Shown here: positions 1 through 8,393 of the stretch, piece after piece
Numbering within the stretch: position 1 is the stretch's first letter
How the letters are laid out: each line of letters starts with the position of its first letter
NCBI GenBank assembly: GCA_964521025.1
Contig: CAZFPK010000008.1
Span: 1-64,000, forward strand
Source: DRTC01 sp964521025
Lineage (GTDB): Bacteria; Cloacimonadota; Cloacimonadia; Cloacimonadales; TCS61
DNA: 64,000 nt
Direction of reading: 5' to 3'
Translations under genes and position numbers: made by a program
Notes under the pieces: generated by a model
What the model was told of the DNA's origin: nothing
Seen by the model: only the letters and a program-made list of their open reading frames with translations
Database searches by the model: none

Positions 1-593
1 TCTGTAAGTTTTTCGAGGGAAAGATCAAAGAGGATTTCGATATGCGCTCGATGGGGATTTTTTATATTGATGTCCTTGATAAGAGTAACTTTTTCCAGCA
101 CATCTTTGTGCTTCAGAACCTTGTTTGGTCTGCGGTTTATAATAGCAAATGTAAGTTTATCTTCGATGATGAATAAGATCATAGCAGGCATTCTGAAATG
201 TTTGTTTATCTCTCTGGTAATCGTGGAAAGTTGTCCTCTCGTATAATGATCATCTTTCAATTCAATGACCAGAAAAATATAAGATAGATATTCTTCCCTG
301 TTAAATTCGTTTACCTGAAAAAATTCCATTTGCTCTGATATTTTTAGTTCGTTTTGCGTTATTTGATATAATAGTGGAACTTCCTTCCATTTATCAAAAA
401 GAGTTTTTTCTTTAAATTGTTTCTCATTATCGATATTACTATCGATAAAATCATCTTTTGAATTATCAGCGAATTTTACCTGCAAATTAGATTTGTAACC
501 AAGAGTTTTGAAAAGGTGAACAGCATTTTGGTAATTGTTTTTATCAATAAATCTTTTTATTGCGTTTTCGATCTCATGTTTAATTTTATTCAT
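1..593 (-). CDS. N-terminal part of an Eco57I-like type II restriction-modification protein (cut by window edge)
   Basis: An open frame of 197 codons starts at the ATG at 593-591 and runs off the left end with no stop. The visible protein begins MNKIKHEIENAI. It contains a hydrophobic strand followed by ELKDDHYTRGQL, then ITREIN, then INRRPNK, and near the edge PHRAHIEILFDLSLEKL. I recognise this pattern from the N-terminal region of large Eco57I-type restriction-modification proteins, in which the methylase domain follows; that domain lies outside the window, so the assignment comes from memory of the family and is not shown by motifs here. The gene lies 11 bp downstream of the ORF6N gene and shares its strand with the helicase, suggesting one defence-type cluster. 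Confidence 0.6.
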   Translation of the reverse strand, partial: MNKIKHEIENAIKRFIDKNNYQNAVHLFKTLGYKSNLQVKFADNSKDDFIDSNIDNEKQFKEKTLFDKWKEVPLLYQITQNELKISEQMEFFQVNEFNREEYLSYIFLVIELKDDHYTRGQLSTITREINKHFRMPAMILFIIEDKLTFAIINRRPNKVLKHKDVLEKVTLIKDINIKNPHRAHIEILFDLSLEKLT

Positions 594-604
594 ATTTTCC
601 TCAA

Positions 605-1507
605 TTATTGATTGCCGATATTCTCTAATTGTGCCAAAATTTTTATGGCATCTATTCCAAATTTAAAAAAGGCAAACCACTTTTTTCCAAGATCTTTGAG
701 TGATGCTCCAAAGTGATAAATATCTTTATCGTCGATGATAATAAAGCGGTCGTGAGATTTTGTGAACTCTTTGATCGTGATATTTTTATATTGCAAATTG
801 AATTTCTTTATATCGAGTTTTAACAGTTTGGAAATATGTTTTGTAAAAATTGTAGCTTTTACATTTTTCTGCTTTTTGGTTAGATGAGTTAAAACAGAGT
901 CATCGATATAGTTATCAATTATGAGTATAGATTTTTTTGCAGAACGGAAGAGATCGGAAACAAATTGATAAGCGTCAAAGATCTGTCCTTCAAAAAATAT
1001 GCCTTGTTTGGGTTTGATCTCTCGTTCTTCAATTGCTTCAAATATTTTATTGAATTTGCTATCTGATTCTGTTTTGTATTCAATTTGTTTTCTTTCTACA
1101 GAATCAATTCTTTCAAAGATGGCGGCATTTGAAGTAAGAAATCGACGCATCGAAACAAAAACTCTCATAATTTTGATATTTATTTCAATGGCAATTTTAT
1201 TTGTGAGCACACCGGATATGCTTGCTACACCTTGTTCTGTAAAGACATAAGGTAGCGAACCTCCAAGATGTTTTTTGGATGGTATCGCATTTTGCGATAC
1301 CAATAGGTTAGCTTCATCTTCAGTTAATTGAAACATAAAATCACTCGGAAATCTATCAATATTTCTCTTAACCTGCTCTCTTAATCTAATAGGCTTTACA
1401 CCATAAAGCTCGGCTAAATCTCTATCCAACATCACCTGTTTACCACGAACCGTATAAATTTTACTACGAATTTGTTTATTATCTAAAATCATAATTTCAT
1501 CATTCAT
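605..1507 (-). CDS. ORF6N-domain protein with C-terminal phospholipase D-like domain
   Basis: The 300-residue protein has an ORF6N DNA-binding domain at about residues 6-125 (RGKQVMLDRDLAELYGV, RFPSDFMFQL, then YVFTEQGVA), a short charged linker at about 130-165, and a C-terminal domain in which HDRFIIIDD resembles one half of a PLD/HKD active site. ORF6N is known from phage and accessory bacterial proteins as a nucleic-acid-binding module. Partner and target are unknown. It lies between the restriction-modification-like gene and the PLD-SNF2 helicase on the same strand, so a role in the same accessory locus, perhaps as a regulator, is inferred. The second ATG (residue 6) is an alternative start. 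Confidence 0.8.
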   Translation of the reverse strand: MNDEIMILDNKQIRSKIYTVRGKQVMLDRDLAELYGVKPIRLREQVKRNIDRFPSDFMFQLTEDEANLLVSQNAIPSKKHLGGSLPYVFTEQGVASISGVLTNKIAIEINIKIMRVFVSMRRFLTSNAAIFERIDSVERKQIEYKTESDSKFNKIFEAIEEREIKPKQGIFFEGQIFDAYQFVSDLFRSAKKSILIIDNYIDDSVLTHLTKKQKNVKATIFTKHISKLLKLDIKKFNLQYKNITIKEFTKSHDRFIIIDDKDIYHFGASLKDLGKKWFAFFKFGIDAIKILAQLENIGNQ

Positions 1508-1539
1508 ATTTCAAATCCTTCAATAATTCAAAGTTTGGA

Positions 1540-1566
1540 TTTGACTCGCAGCAAAGCGTGAGTCGA
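1540..1566. repeat. GACTC/GAGTC palindromic intergenic repeat
   Basis: GACTC and GAGTC arms enclose a short GC-containing loop in the 126-bp gap between the ORF6N gene and the helicase. The same GAGTC/GACTC arms recur near 27313-27414 and 43682-43715, so this is one copy of a dispersed hairpin family. Confidence 0.5.
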
Positions 1567-1633
1567 AGACAAACTATGACCTTCCGCAATCCTCGAATCA
1601 CACTCGCTTCGCTTGTTGCGGATCAAGTCTTGT

Positions 1634-4600
1634 TTACTTTACAATCAACCAGGTTATCAATTCAAAATCACTTTTGCTTCCAACTTGATGTGTTTGTGGA
1701 ATTAACACAGCATCTCTGCTTGTGCTCAATCTTCCTGTATTTCTTTTTTGGAAAACGCGTGAAATTTCTTTTATTGCTTTTTGGGATAATTCTGCATATT
1801 TATCCATTTTTTTTCCATTATCGGTTTCATTATTAAAAATATCGCACAATTTTTCATAAGGAACTTTTTGTTCATTGCACATAATCCTGTAGATTTCCAA
1901 TATTTGTTTAGGATTTGTAAAATTATATTTTACTTCTCCATCATCCCGAATATATATGAGAAAATATGGATTCAATGGATTCACAACAGAAGTTTCGGAA
2001 CTACTGTTCTTTTGGCGCAGGCAGAAAATAACTCCCGGTAATATTATTTTCCTTGCTCCTTCAGACAGTTTTTCGATCTTAGATAAATCTTTGAAATCGC
2101 CTGTTGGAGAAGGAACAATTCCATATAGACCAAGCGGAGTTTCTTTCAATATTTGTTTATTATTCTGAATAAAATTTGATAATTCAATCCTGAAATCATC
2201 GAGAGTAAAATCGGTTAAGGAGATATTGTCATCAATCTCTTCCAGATCCAAAACCTCTTCTTTAAGTTTTTGCAACTGTTTTTCGCGAAATTTCCATTCA
2301 TCTATTAAAATTTCTTTTATTTCCTGTTTTTTCAAATCTAAAAGATTATCTTCTCCGGTTGCCGTAATGTCAACAAGAGCCATTCTTGCTTTCACTCTTT
2401 CAGTTAGGTTAATGTATTTATTCAAATTTTCCGTCGGCCAGAAATTTACCAATTGTATTTCTTTGTTTGTGCTTCCGATACGGTCGATTCGTCCAAACCT
2501 TTGAATAATACGAACAGGATTCCAATGGATATCATAATTGATCAAATAATCGCAATCCTGCAGATTTTGTCCTTCTGAAATACAATCCGTAGCTATGAGA
2601 ATATTGATTTCTCCTGTTTGTGGCATTGCTTTCATTTTGTTTCTTTTTTTAGAGCGAGGAGAAAAATTAGTGAGAATATTGTTAAATTTTGTTTGCCGCA
2701 AAAAACCTTTTGGTTTGAAACTTGTTTTATTACCGGAATTTCCACCTGTAACTATTGCAATATCAGCATTGAATTCACTTGTTATCCATTCATTCAAATT
2801 ATTATAAAGGTAAACAGCAGTATCGGCAAAAGCGGTGAAAATTATTACTTTTTTATTTGGAATTTTGCTTTCATTATTCAATCCTGGAAGTTCGTTAAAA
2901 GGATTTTCCAATTTGGTTTTTATTAATTCTTTTATTTTTTTTAATTTTTGATCTCTATCTGGTGTTACATCCTTAGCCGCTTCATAGATAACCGATAATT
3001 GTTCAAAGTCTTCTTTCAGTTCTTTTTTCCATTTTCCTAAATTCAAGTGAGATAGATCAAATTTCAGTTTTGAACCGACCTGCCACATTTCAGAAGCTTC
3101 TTTTACATTATCGTCTTCCTCAATATCTACATCTTCAATGAAATTTTCAAGGTCGATATTTTCTTTAATTTGTTTTGTAACTTCAAAGTTTATTATCTTT
3201 TCCTGTAATTTTTTTATCTTATCGATTGTTCTTTCCAAAGAAATTTCAAAAGATTCGATCGAACTTTCCAAACGTTTTAAAAAATTTACTTTCATCATTC
3301 CGATCAGGAAATGTTCACGAGTTTTCTGAGCAAAGATCATTTTCCTTCCACTGGCTTTTTTCCTATACATTTCCCGAAATTCTTCTTTTACAAATTTAGA
3401 AGGATTATACAAAGAAAGTTGAAATTTCATAATTTGGCTGTTTAATTTATCATAAGAGGGGAATCTATTTTCTGTGTCTAAATCAGGATACTCGGAAACA
3501 GGTTTTTTCCTTTTCGGGAAATTACCGATCTTTTTAATATCATAATAATTAGTAATATGTTTTCTTGATCTTGCTATAGAAACAACATCCAGCAATTTGA
3601 AGAAACCTGAATCCAATTTTTCATATAAAACATCATTTGAGAGTGAATGTGATTTTCGTTTTTTTGCCCAATCTGAAAATTGAATTTGGGCAACTCTTAA
3701 TGTTTCTCCAATATCATTTATTCCGGTAGTTTCTGTCAGAGCATTATCATTTTCTTCAGTAATAAGGTAAATTTGATTTCTTATGTCTTTTAAATTATTA
3801 TTAACAGGAGTTGCGGATAATAGCAGAACTTTAGTCTGAACTCCCGATTTAATGATATTTTCCATAAGTCTATTGTATCTGCTTTGAACGAAAGTTCCGT
3901 CTTCTTTATATTTACCTTTAGAATAATTTCTGAAATTATGAGATTCATCAATAATTATCAGATCATAATTACCCCAGCTAAATGTTTCCAGATTTTTTCC
4001 GTCAGATTGTCCTGAAATTCTGGAAAGATCAGTATGAGAGAGGACAGTATATTCCAGTTTATCAGTTGCAAGAATATTGTATTTCTCGCTTACATCTGCT
4101 CGGAATTGAGTCCAATTATCTCTTAATTTTTTAGGGCATAATACTAAAATTCGGTAATTTAACAGCAAAAAATATTTTATTACAGCCAAAGCTTCAAAGG
4201 TTTTACCAAGACCAACGCTATCAGCTATAATGCAACCGTTGAATTTCAAAATTTTATTGATTGCTCCTTTTACTCCATCTTTTTGAAAATCATATAACAT
4301 TTTCCATATTTCAGTTTCAAAGAAGCCGACACTTTCGTTTAATAATCCACCTTTTGTTTGCTCATTTAGAAAATCTTCAAAAAGGTGATAAAGCGTTTTA
4401 AAATAAATAAATTCAGGTGAGTTGTCTGCATAAAGCCTGTTTAAGTAATCCAGAACTTGTTGTTTTACATCTTCTGTATGTTCCGAATTCCATATTTCCT
4501 TAAACCATTGATGTAGATCTGCGATGTCTCTTCTATCATTTAATTCCAAATTCAGTTCAATATTCGGTCTTGAACCGAAACCCAACCCGTTTTTTGTAAA

Positions 4601-5023
4601 ATTAGAACTTCCGACAATTGCACTCTCTGTATTATTTTGATTTTTTATGTGATACATTTTTCCGTGTAGAAAATTTGGTTTTATCATTGATCTGATATTG
4701 ACTTTTTCATTAATCCAATCAGCACATTCTTGAGCAAGTGATTTTTGTGAAAGTCTGTTTTCAATTGGAATTTCTAATGAATTGTCTTCAATCCTGAAAT
4801 GTTTTTTTTCTGCATTCGGATTTATCTGTGAAATAAAAGTTGGTTCACCGAAAAGAAAATCGAGATGTTCTATACCATCCAGTTTTTCTTTTAAAGATCC
4901 ATAAGCATAAATTGTAAAATATGCTGATACAAAAGATAATTTCGAATTAAGATCAATTGTTTCTTTTAAATAATCACCGATATTTCCTCTTGAGAAATTA
5001 TCTTTTATGCCTGAATTATTCAT
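1634..5023 (-). CDS. PLD-domain SNF2-family helicase (defence or restriction-associated)
   Basis: The 1129-residue protein has an N-terminal phospholipase D-like domain (HGK at about 120 followed by GSSNF at about 138-142) and a superfamily 2 helicase core. Visible helicase motifs are DSVGLGKT (motif I, about 268-275), IIIDESHNF (motif II, about 357-364), LLLSATPVNN (motif III), ATDCISEGQNLQ (motif V) and QRFGRIDRIG (motif VI). A long charged, probably coiled-coil insertion separates the two RecA lobes. PLD domains joined to SNF2-like helicases occur in restriction and anti-phage loci such as NgoFVII-like and DISARM-like systems; here they are in one chain. Its neighbour is the Eco57I-like protein, so a defence role is inferred. 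The exact system is not resolved because the cluster leaves the window. Confidence 0.8.
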   Translation of the reverse strand: MNNSGIKDNFSRGNIGDYLKETIDLNSKLSFVSAYFTIYAYGSLKEKLDGIEHLDFLFGEPTFISQINPNAEKKHFRIEDNSLEIPIENRLSQKSLAQECADWINEKVNIRSMIKPNFLHGKMYHIKNQNNTESAIVGSSNFTKNGLGFGSRPNIELNLELNDRRDIADLHQWFKEIWNSEHTEDVKQQVLDYLNRLYADNSPEFIYFKTLYHLFEDFLNEQTKGGLLNESVGFFETEIWKMLYDFQKDGVKGAINKILKFNGCIIADSVGLGKTFEALAVIKYFLLLNYRILVLCPKKLRDNWTQFRADVSEKYNILATDKLEYTVLSHTDLSRISGQSDGKNLETFSWGNYDLIIIDESHNFRNYSKGKYKEDGTFVQSRYNRLMENIIKSGVQTKVLLLSATPVNNNLKDIRNQIYLITEENDNALTETTGINDIGETLRVAQIQFSDWAKKRKSHSLSNDVLYEKLDSGFFKLLDVVSIARSRKHITNYYDIKKIGNFPKRKKPVSEYPDLDTENRFPSYDKLNSQIMKFQLSLYNPSKFVKEEFREMYRKKASGRKMIFAQKTREHFLIGMMKVNFLKRLESSIESFEISLERTIDKIKKLQEKIINFEVTKQIKENIDLENFIEDVDIEEDDNVKEASEMWQVGSKLKFDLSHLNLGKWKKELKEDFEQLSVIYEAAKDVTPDRDQKLKKIKELIKTKLENPFNELPGLNNESKIPNKKVIIFTAFADTAVYLYNNLNEWITSEFNADIAIVTGGNSGNKTSFKPKGFLRQTKFNNILTNFSPRSKKRNKMKAMPQTGEINILIATDCISEGQNLQDCDYLINYDIHWNPVRIIQRFGRIDRIGSTNKEIQLVNFWPTENLNKYINLTERVKARMALVDITATGEDNLLDLKKQEIKEILIDEWKFREKQLQKLKEEVLDLEEIDDNISLTDFTLDDFRIELSNFIQNNKQILKETPLGLYGIVPSPTGDFKDLSKIEKLSEGARKIILPGVIFCLRQKNSSSETSVVNPLNPYFLIYIRDDGEVKYNFTNPKQILEIYRIMCNEQKVPYEKLCDIFNNETDNGKKMDKYAELSQKAIKEISRVFQKRNTGRLSTSRDAVLIPQTHQVGSKSDFELITWLIVK

Positions 5024-5131
5024 CTAATGCTCCTAATTGATTTTCAACTTCTTTCTGATTGGTTAATAATTTTGCCATTTATTGTTCTTTTCATTAAACT
5101 TCAGAAGTTTGATCAAGGTCTTGCTATGTTT

Positions 5132-6457
5132 TCATTTCCTGTCTCCTTTTTCCCGCTTCCCTTTCAACTTCTTCCACCAATCCAATCGTTTCAGGATTTC
5201 CTTCTCAAAACCAAATTTCGAAGGTCTGTAATACTCTTTCTCATTCATTTTATCAGGAAAATATTTCTGAAAGGAATAAGCATCTTCAAATTCATGATCA
5301 TATTTATATTCTTTCCCGTAATCCAGGTCTTTCATTAATTTCGTGGGAGCATTTCTGATATGAAGCGGAACTCCGAGATGACTGGTTTTTTCTGCGTCAT
5401 CTTTCGCTTTTTTGTAAGCAGAATAAAGAGCATTACTTTTGGGAGCGGTTGCCAGGTAAACGACTAGTTGAGCCAAAGCGGTATTTGCTTCCGGCATTCC
5501 TAAAAAGTGAACTGCATCTTTGACGGCAATTGCTTGAACGAGTGCATTCGGATCGGCGAGTCCAACATCCTCGGAAGCAAAACGAACTAATCTGCGAGCC
5601 ACATAAAGCGGATTTTCTCCTGCTTCCAGCATACGAGCCAGCCAATAAAGTCCAGCCTGCGGATCGCTTCCACGCAGAGATTTATGCAGAGCGGAAATGA
5701 CATTGTAATGCTCTTCGCGGTCTTTATCGTAGAACATTGCTTTTTTGGTTAGAATTTTGGAGATGAATTCCACATCGAGTTTCTGTTCCGGTTTAGTATT
5801 TTTAATGATACTTTCCAGGTAATTCAAAGCTTTGCGAGCATCTCCGCCGCTTTGTTCGGAAAGATAGGGAAGACAGTTTTCTTCAAATTCGATATTCTTT
5901 TCAATTTTGGAAACTGCCTGCTTGAGAATTCTTTCGATATCTTTTTTGGAAAGTTGTTCCAAAACAAAAACCTGACAACGGGATAGCAGCGGAGAGATTA
6001 CTTCAAAGGAAGGATTTTCCGTTGTCGCTCCCATCAAAATGATCGCACCGGATTCTACATACGGCAGGAAAGCATCCTGCTGCGATTTATTGAAACGGTG
6101 GATTTCATCGATGAAAAGAATGGTGCTTTTGTTTTGTGTCTGCAGTAAATATTCCGCTTGTTTCATCACATTTTTGACATCTTTGATACTCGAAAGAACT
6201 GCACTGAAGGAGATGAACATTTTTTTCGTATTTCGTTCGATAATGCGAGCAATAGTTGTTTTACCGGTTCCGGGGGGTCCCCATAAAATGAACGAACTAT
6301 AATTGTCTGTCTCGATCATATTCCGCAGTTGGGAATCCATTTTCAGCAGTTTTTCCTGACCGAACATTTCATCGAGATTTTTCGGTCTGATCTTCTCTGC
6401 TAACGGAATATTGGTTGGTTTTATTTTTTTATCGAATAATGAAAGTTGGTCTGTCAT
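5132..6457 (-). CDS. rarA: Replication-associated recombination protein A (RarA/MgsA)
   Basis: The 441-residue AAA+ ATPase acts at stalled replication forks and is a homologue of RarA, Mgs1 and WRNIP1. It shows Walker A GPPGTGKTT at about 59-67, Walker B ILFIDEIHRF at about 113-122, sensor 1 GATTENPSF, and the arginine-finger region LLSRCQVF. The C-terminal tetramerisation region keeps SDPQAGLYWLARMLEAGE and a PLHIRNAPTKLMK motif typical of the family. Length is normal. The last 15 residues are very basic. It is transcribed separately from the lipid kinase upstream (about 115 bp gap). Confidence 0.95.
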   Translation of the reverse strand: MTDQLSLFDKKIKPTNIPLAEKIRPKNLDEMFGQEKLLKMDSQLRNMIETDNYSSFILWGPPGTGKTTIARIIERNTKKMFISFSAVLSSIKDVKNVMKQAEYLLQTQNKSTILFIDEIHRFNKSQQDAFLPYVESGAIILMGATTENPSFEVISPLLSRCQVFVLEQLSKKDIERILKQAVSKIEKNIEFEENCLPYLSEQSGGDARKALNYLESIIKNTKPEQKLDVEFISKILTKKAMFYDKDREEHYNVISALHKSLRGSDPQAGLYWLARMLEAGENPLYVARRLVRFASEDVGLADPNALVQAIAVKDAVHFLGMPEANTALAQLVVYLATAPKSNALYSAYKKAKDDAEKTSHLGVPLHIRNAPTKLMKDLDYGKEYKYDHEFEDAYSFQKYFPDKMNEKEYYRPSKFGFEKEILKRLDWWKKLKGKREKGDRK

Positions 6458-6574
6458 GATTTTTCCTTAGATACTTCAAAAATTGCTGCAAAAATGCATA
6501 AAATGCACAAGTAAAATCAAATATTAAAACTTCACAAATCTTTGAGATTTGGTAAGTTTTTTCAATCAACTAAT

Positions 6575-7471
6575 TCAACAAACCAGATTTATCTTTTTTG
6601 GAAGCAACTCGATCCTGAAATTCTTCTGATTCTCCAATTCCGGTATTTCTCCATCAAAATAAACCGGAATTTCCTCGCTCGTTTTTATTTCGATCAAACT
6701 GCTTTTTTTAATCGAAACTTCCGGTTGTCCGAGATGTTTACCTTTGATCGCTGACGGTAGGAGTTTCAATAATCTTCTGCGGTTCACTTTCTCGATCAGG
6801 CAAATATCAAAAACACCATCGTTTGCTTTTGCTTGCGGCGTTATTTGAAATCCACTGCCGCAATATTTTCCATTCCCGACCGTAACCATTAAATATTCTG
6901 ATTCTATCGTTTTACCATTGATCTTGATCTCGAGATGATAAGGTTTCAATTTTATAAGAGATAAAATAACTGCTAAAATATAACGAGGTAATCCATTCAA
7001 ATATTTGATCTTGTAACCATTCACAGCAACCAGAGCATCGAATCCGATTCCGAAGGAATTTATGAAAAATTTGTCTTCGATCTTTCCCACATCGATCTTT
7101 TTAATAATTCCCTTTTTCAGTTTTTTTACCGCTTTTCCGACTTTGGAAGGAAGTTCAAACTGATGAGCGAAATCATTACCTCCGCCTGCGGGTATCACTC
7201 CGAAATTTATCTTTCCCGGGTTTCCCGAACTCATGATTCCGTTCACAACTTCATTGACAGTTCCGTCACCTCCCACTGCGATGATGTTTCGAAATCCATT
7301 TTGAATGGCGGTGGTCGTGAGTTCCGTTGCGTGTTTACATCCTTTTGTCAGTTCGAGTTTGTAATTGAAATTCTGCTTATTCAGAATTTGAATTAATCTG
7401 CTGATCTTTTTCCCGGTTTTTCCTCTGCCGGCAGTGGCATTGATGATAAAGAACCATTTTTGATTTTGCAT
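6575..7471 (-). CDS. Diacylglycerol/lipid kinase family protein (YegS/DagK type)
   Basis: The protein transfers phosphate from a nucleotide to a lipid, probably diacylglycerol or a related membrane lipid. Family motifs are NATAGRG near the N-terminus, VGGDGTVNEVVNGI (catalytic nucleotide-binding loop) at about 63-76, PAGGGNDFA at about 94-102, and the C-terminal NDGVFDICLI and YFDGE. The frame stays open upstream to 7561, but I chose the ATG at 7471: it has GAGG 6-9 bases upstream, and the extra residues are translated from a hairpin repeat (7481-7515) and look non-native. That gives 299 residues, normal for the family. It follows rsmI on the same strand. Confidence 0.9.
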   Translation of the reverse strand: MQNQKWFFIINATAGRGKTGKKISRLIQILNKQNFNYKLELTKGCKHATELTTTAIQNGFRNIIAVGGDGTVNEVVNGIMSSGNPGKINFGVIPAGGGNDFAHQFELPSKVGKAVKKLKKGIIKKIDVGKIEDKFFINSFGIGFDALVAVNGYKIKYLNGLPRYILAVILSLIKLKPYHLEIKINGKTIESEYLMVTVGNGKYCGSGFQITPQAKANDGVFDICLIEKVNRRRLLKLLPSAIKGKHLGQPEVSIKKSSLIEIKTSEEIPVYFDGEIPELENQKNFRIELLPKKINLVC

Positions 7472-7472
7472 A

Positions 7473-7670
7473 TTATACCTCATCCTCGGTCCTTCTCCTG
7501 CGAGGAGAAGGATGACTACAGATTTCTTTATTGCTTCTCGAATCCGAATATTTAGAATCAATACCCAATTTCTTGAACATTTCTTCTACAGTTTCGCATT
7601 CGATTATATTCATATTTTTATCTGTTTCTTCAAAGGTTTTTTTCGTTAATTCGTTAATCATTTTGATCAT
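7473..7670 (-). CDS. Hypothetical 65-residue protein
   Basis: This short frame lies 9 bp downstream of the rsmI stop and 1 bp before the lipid kinase start. The N-terminal two thirds are acidic and helix-like (ETVEEMFKKLGI), the sort of sequence seen in small antitoxin-like proteins. The C-terminal end (SHPSPRRRRTEDEV) is encoded by the hairpin repeat at 7481-7515. I do not recognise a family. It may be a real small gene whose end was replaced by the repeat, or simply a chance frame. Confidence 0.3.
   Translation of the reverse strand: MIKMINELTKKTFEETDKNMNIIECETVEEMFKKLGIDSKYSDSRSNKEICSHPSPRRRRTEDEV
7481..7515. repeat. CCTTCTCCT/AGGAGAAGG hairpin repeat
   Basis: Perfect 9-base arms at 7491-7499 and 7503-7511 enclose a 3-base loop, flanked by CATCCTCGGT. 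It belongs to the same style of C-rich/G-rich intergenic palindromes as those at 39588-39692 and 43724-43826. On the minus strand its flank supplies the GAGG ribosome-binding site for the lipid kinase. Confidence 0.6.
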
Positions 7671-7679
7671 ATTATATAT

Positions 7680-8390
7680 TTATCCTGTTCGTTTTGTTAG
7701 TTTTGTTCGCTGCTCCAATTTCCTCAAAATAAAAACAAACTCACCTTTCGCTAATCCATCCGTCATGATCGAAAGTTCCTTCATATTTCCCCAGAAAAAC
7801 TTCTCTTCCGGAAATGTCAGTTTATAAGCGATTACTGCCTGTCTTTTCTCGCCTAAAACTCTAATCATATCCCGCAAAAGTTGTTTCAAACGATAAGGTG
7901 CTTCCAAAAAAATAAGATCAATATTTTTAGGAAGTTTCTTCAGTTCAGAAAGTCGTTTATCTTTGTTAGCAGGAAGAAATCCGTAATAAAGAAATCTATC
8001 GAGTTTCAATCCGCTTCCCATCAAAGCGGTCATCAGAGAAGAAACTCCCGGGATTGGAATAACCGGAATGTTGTTTTGATGACATTGATGGACTAATTCA
8101 TTTCCTGGATCGGCAAAAAGCGGAGTTCCTGCATCGCTGATCAAAGCCGCAGATTCGATATTTTCCGTAAGTCGCGATTTAATATTTTGCGTTTGTTCTT
8201 TTTCGTTGTGTTCATTAAGAAGTTCAAACGGTTTTTCGATTTTGTATTTCTTCAGAAACCTGCTGCCGACCTTGCGTTCCTCACATATCACAAAATCGAC
8301 TTCTTTCAAAACTTTTAGGGCTCGTAAAGTTATATCATTCGGATTTCCGATCGGAGTTGCAACTACATATAATCTGCTTTTTGAGGACAT
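7680..8390 (-). CDS. rsmI: 16S rRNA (cytidine-1402 2'-O)-methyltransferase RsmI
   Basis: The SAM-dependent tetrapyrrole-methylase-fold enzyme 2'-O-methylates C1402 in the decoding centre of 16S rRNA. It shows YVVATPIGNPNDITLRAL at the N-terminus, the ISDAGTPLFADPG loop at about 85-97, IPIPGVSSLMTAL at about 111-123, and FLEAPYRLKQLL. At 236 residues it is about 40 shorter than typical RsmI and lacks the usual C-terminal helical extension; the catalytic fold is complete. It lies 3 bp after the YfhO-like gene and may be co-transcribed with it. Confidence 0.93.
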   Translation of the reverse strand: MSSKSRLYVVATPIGNPNDITLRALKVLKEVDFVICEERKVGSRFLKKYKIEKPFELLNEHNEKEQTQNIKSRLTENIESAALISDAGTPLFADPGNELVHQCHQNNIPVIPIPGVSSLMTALMGSGLKLDRFLYYGFLPANKDKRLSELKKLPKNIDLIFLEAPYRLKQLLRDMIRVLGEKRQAVIAYKLTFPEEKFFWGNMKELSIMTDGLAKGEFVFILRKLEQRTKLTKRTG

Positions 8391-8393
8391 GAC

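Noticed and set aside
7472..7561. Longer N-terminus for the lipid kinase
   Set aside because: The extra codons translate a hairpin repeat, and the internal ATG at 7471 has a proper ribosome-binding site just before the first conserved strand.
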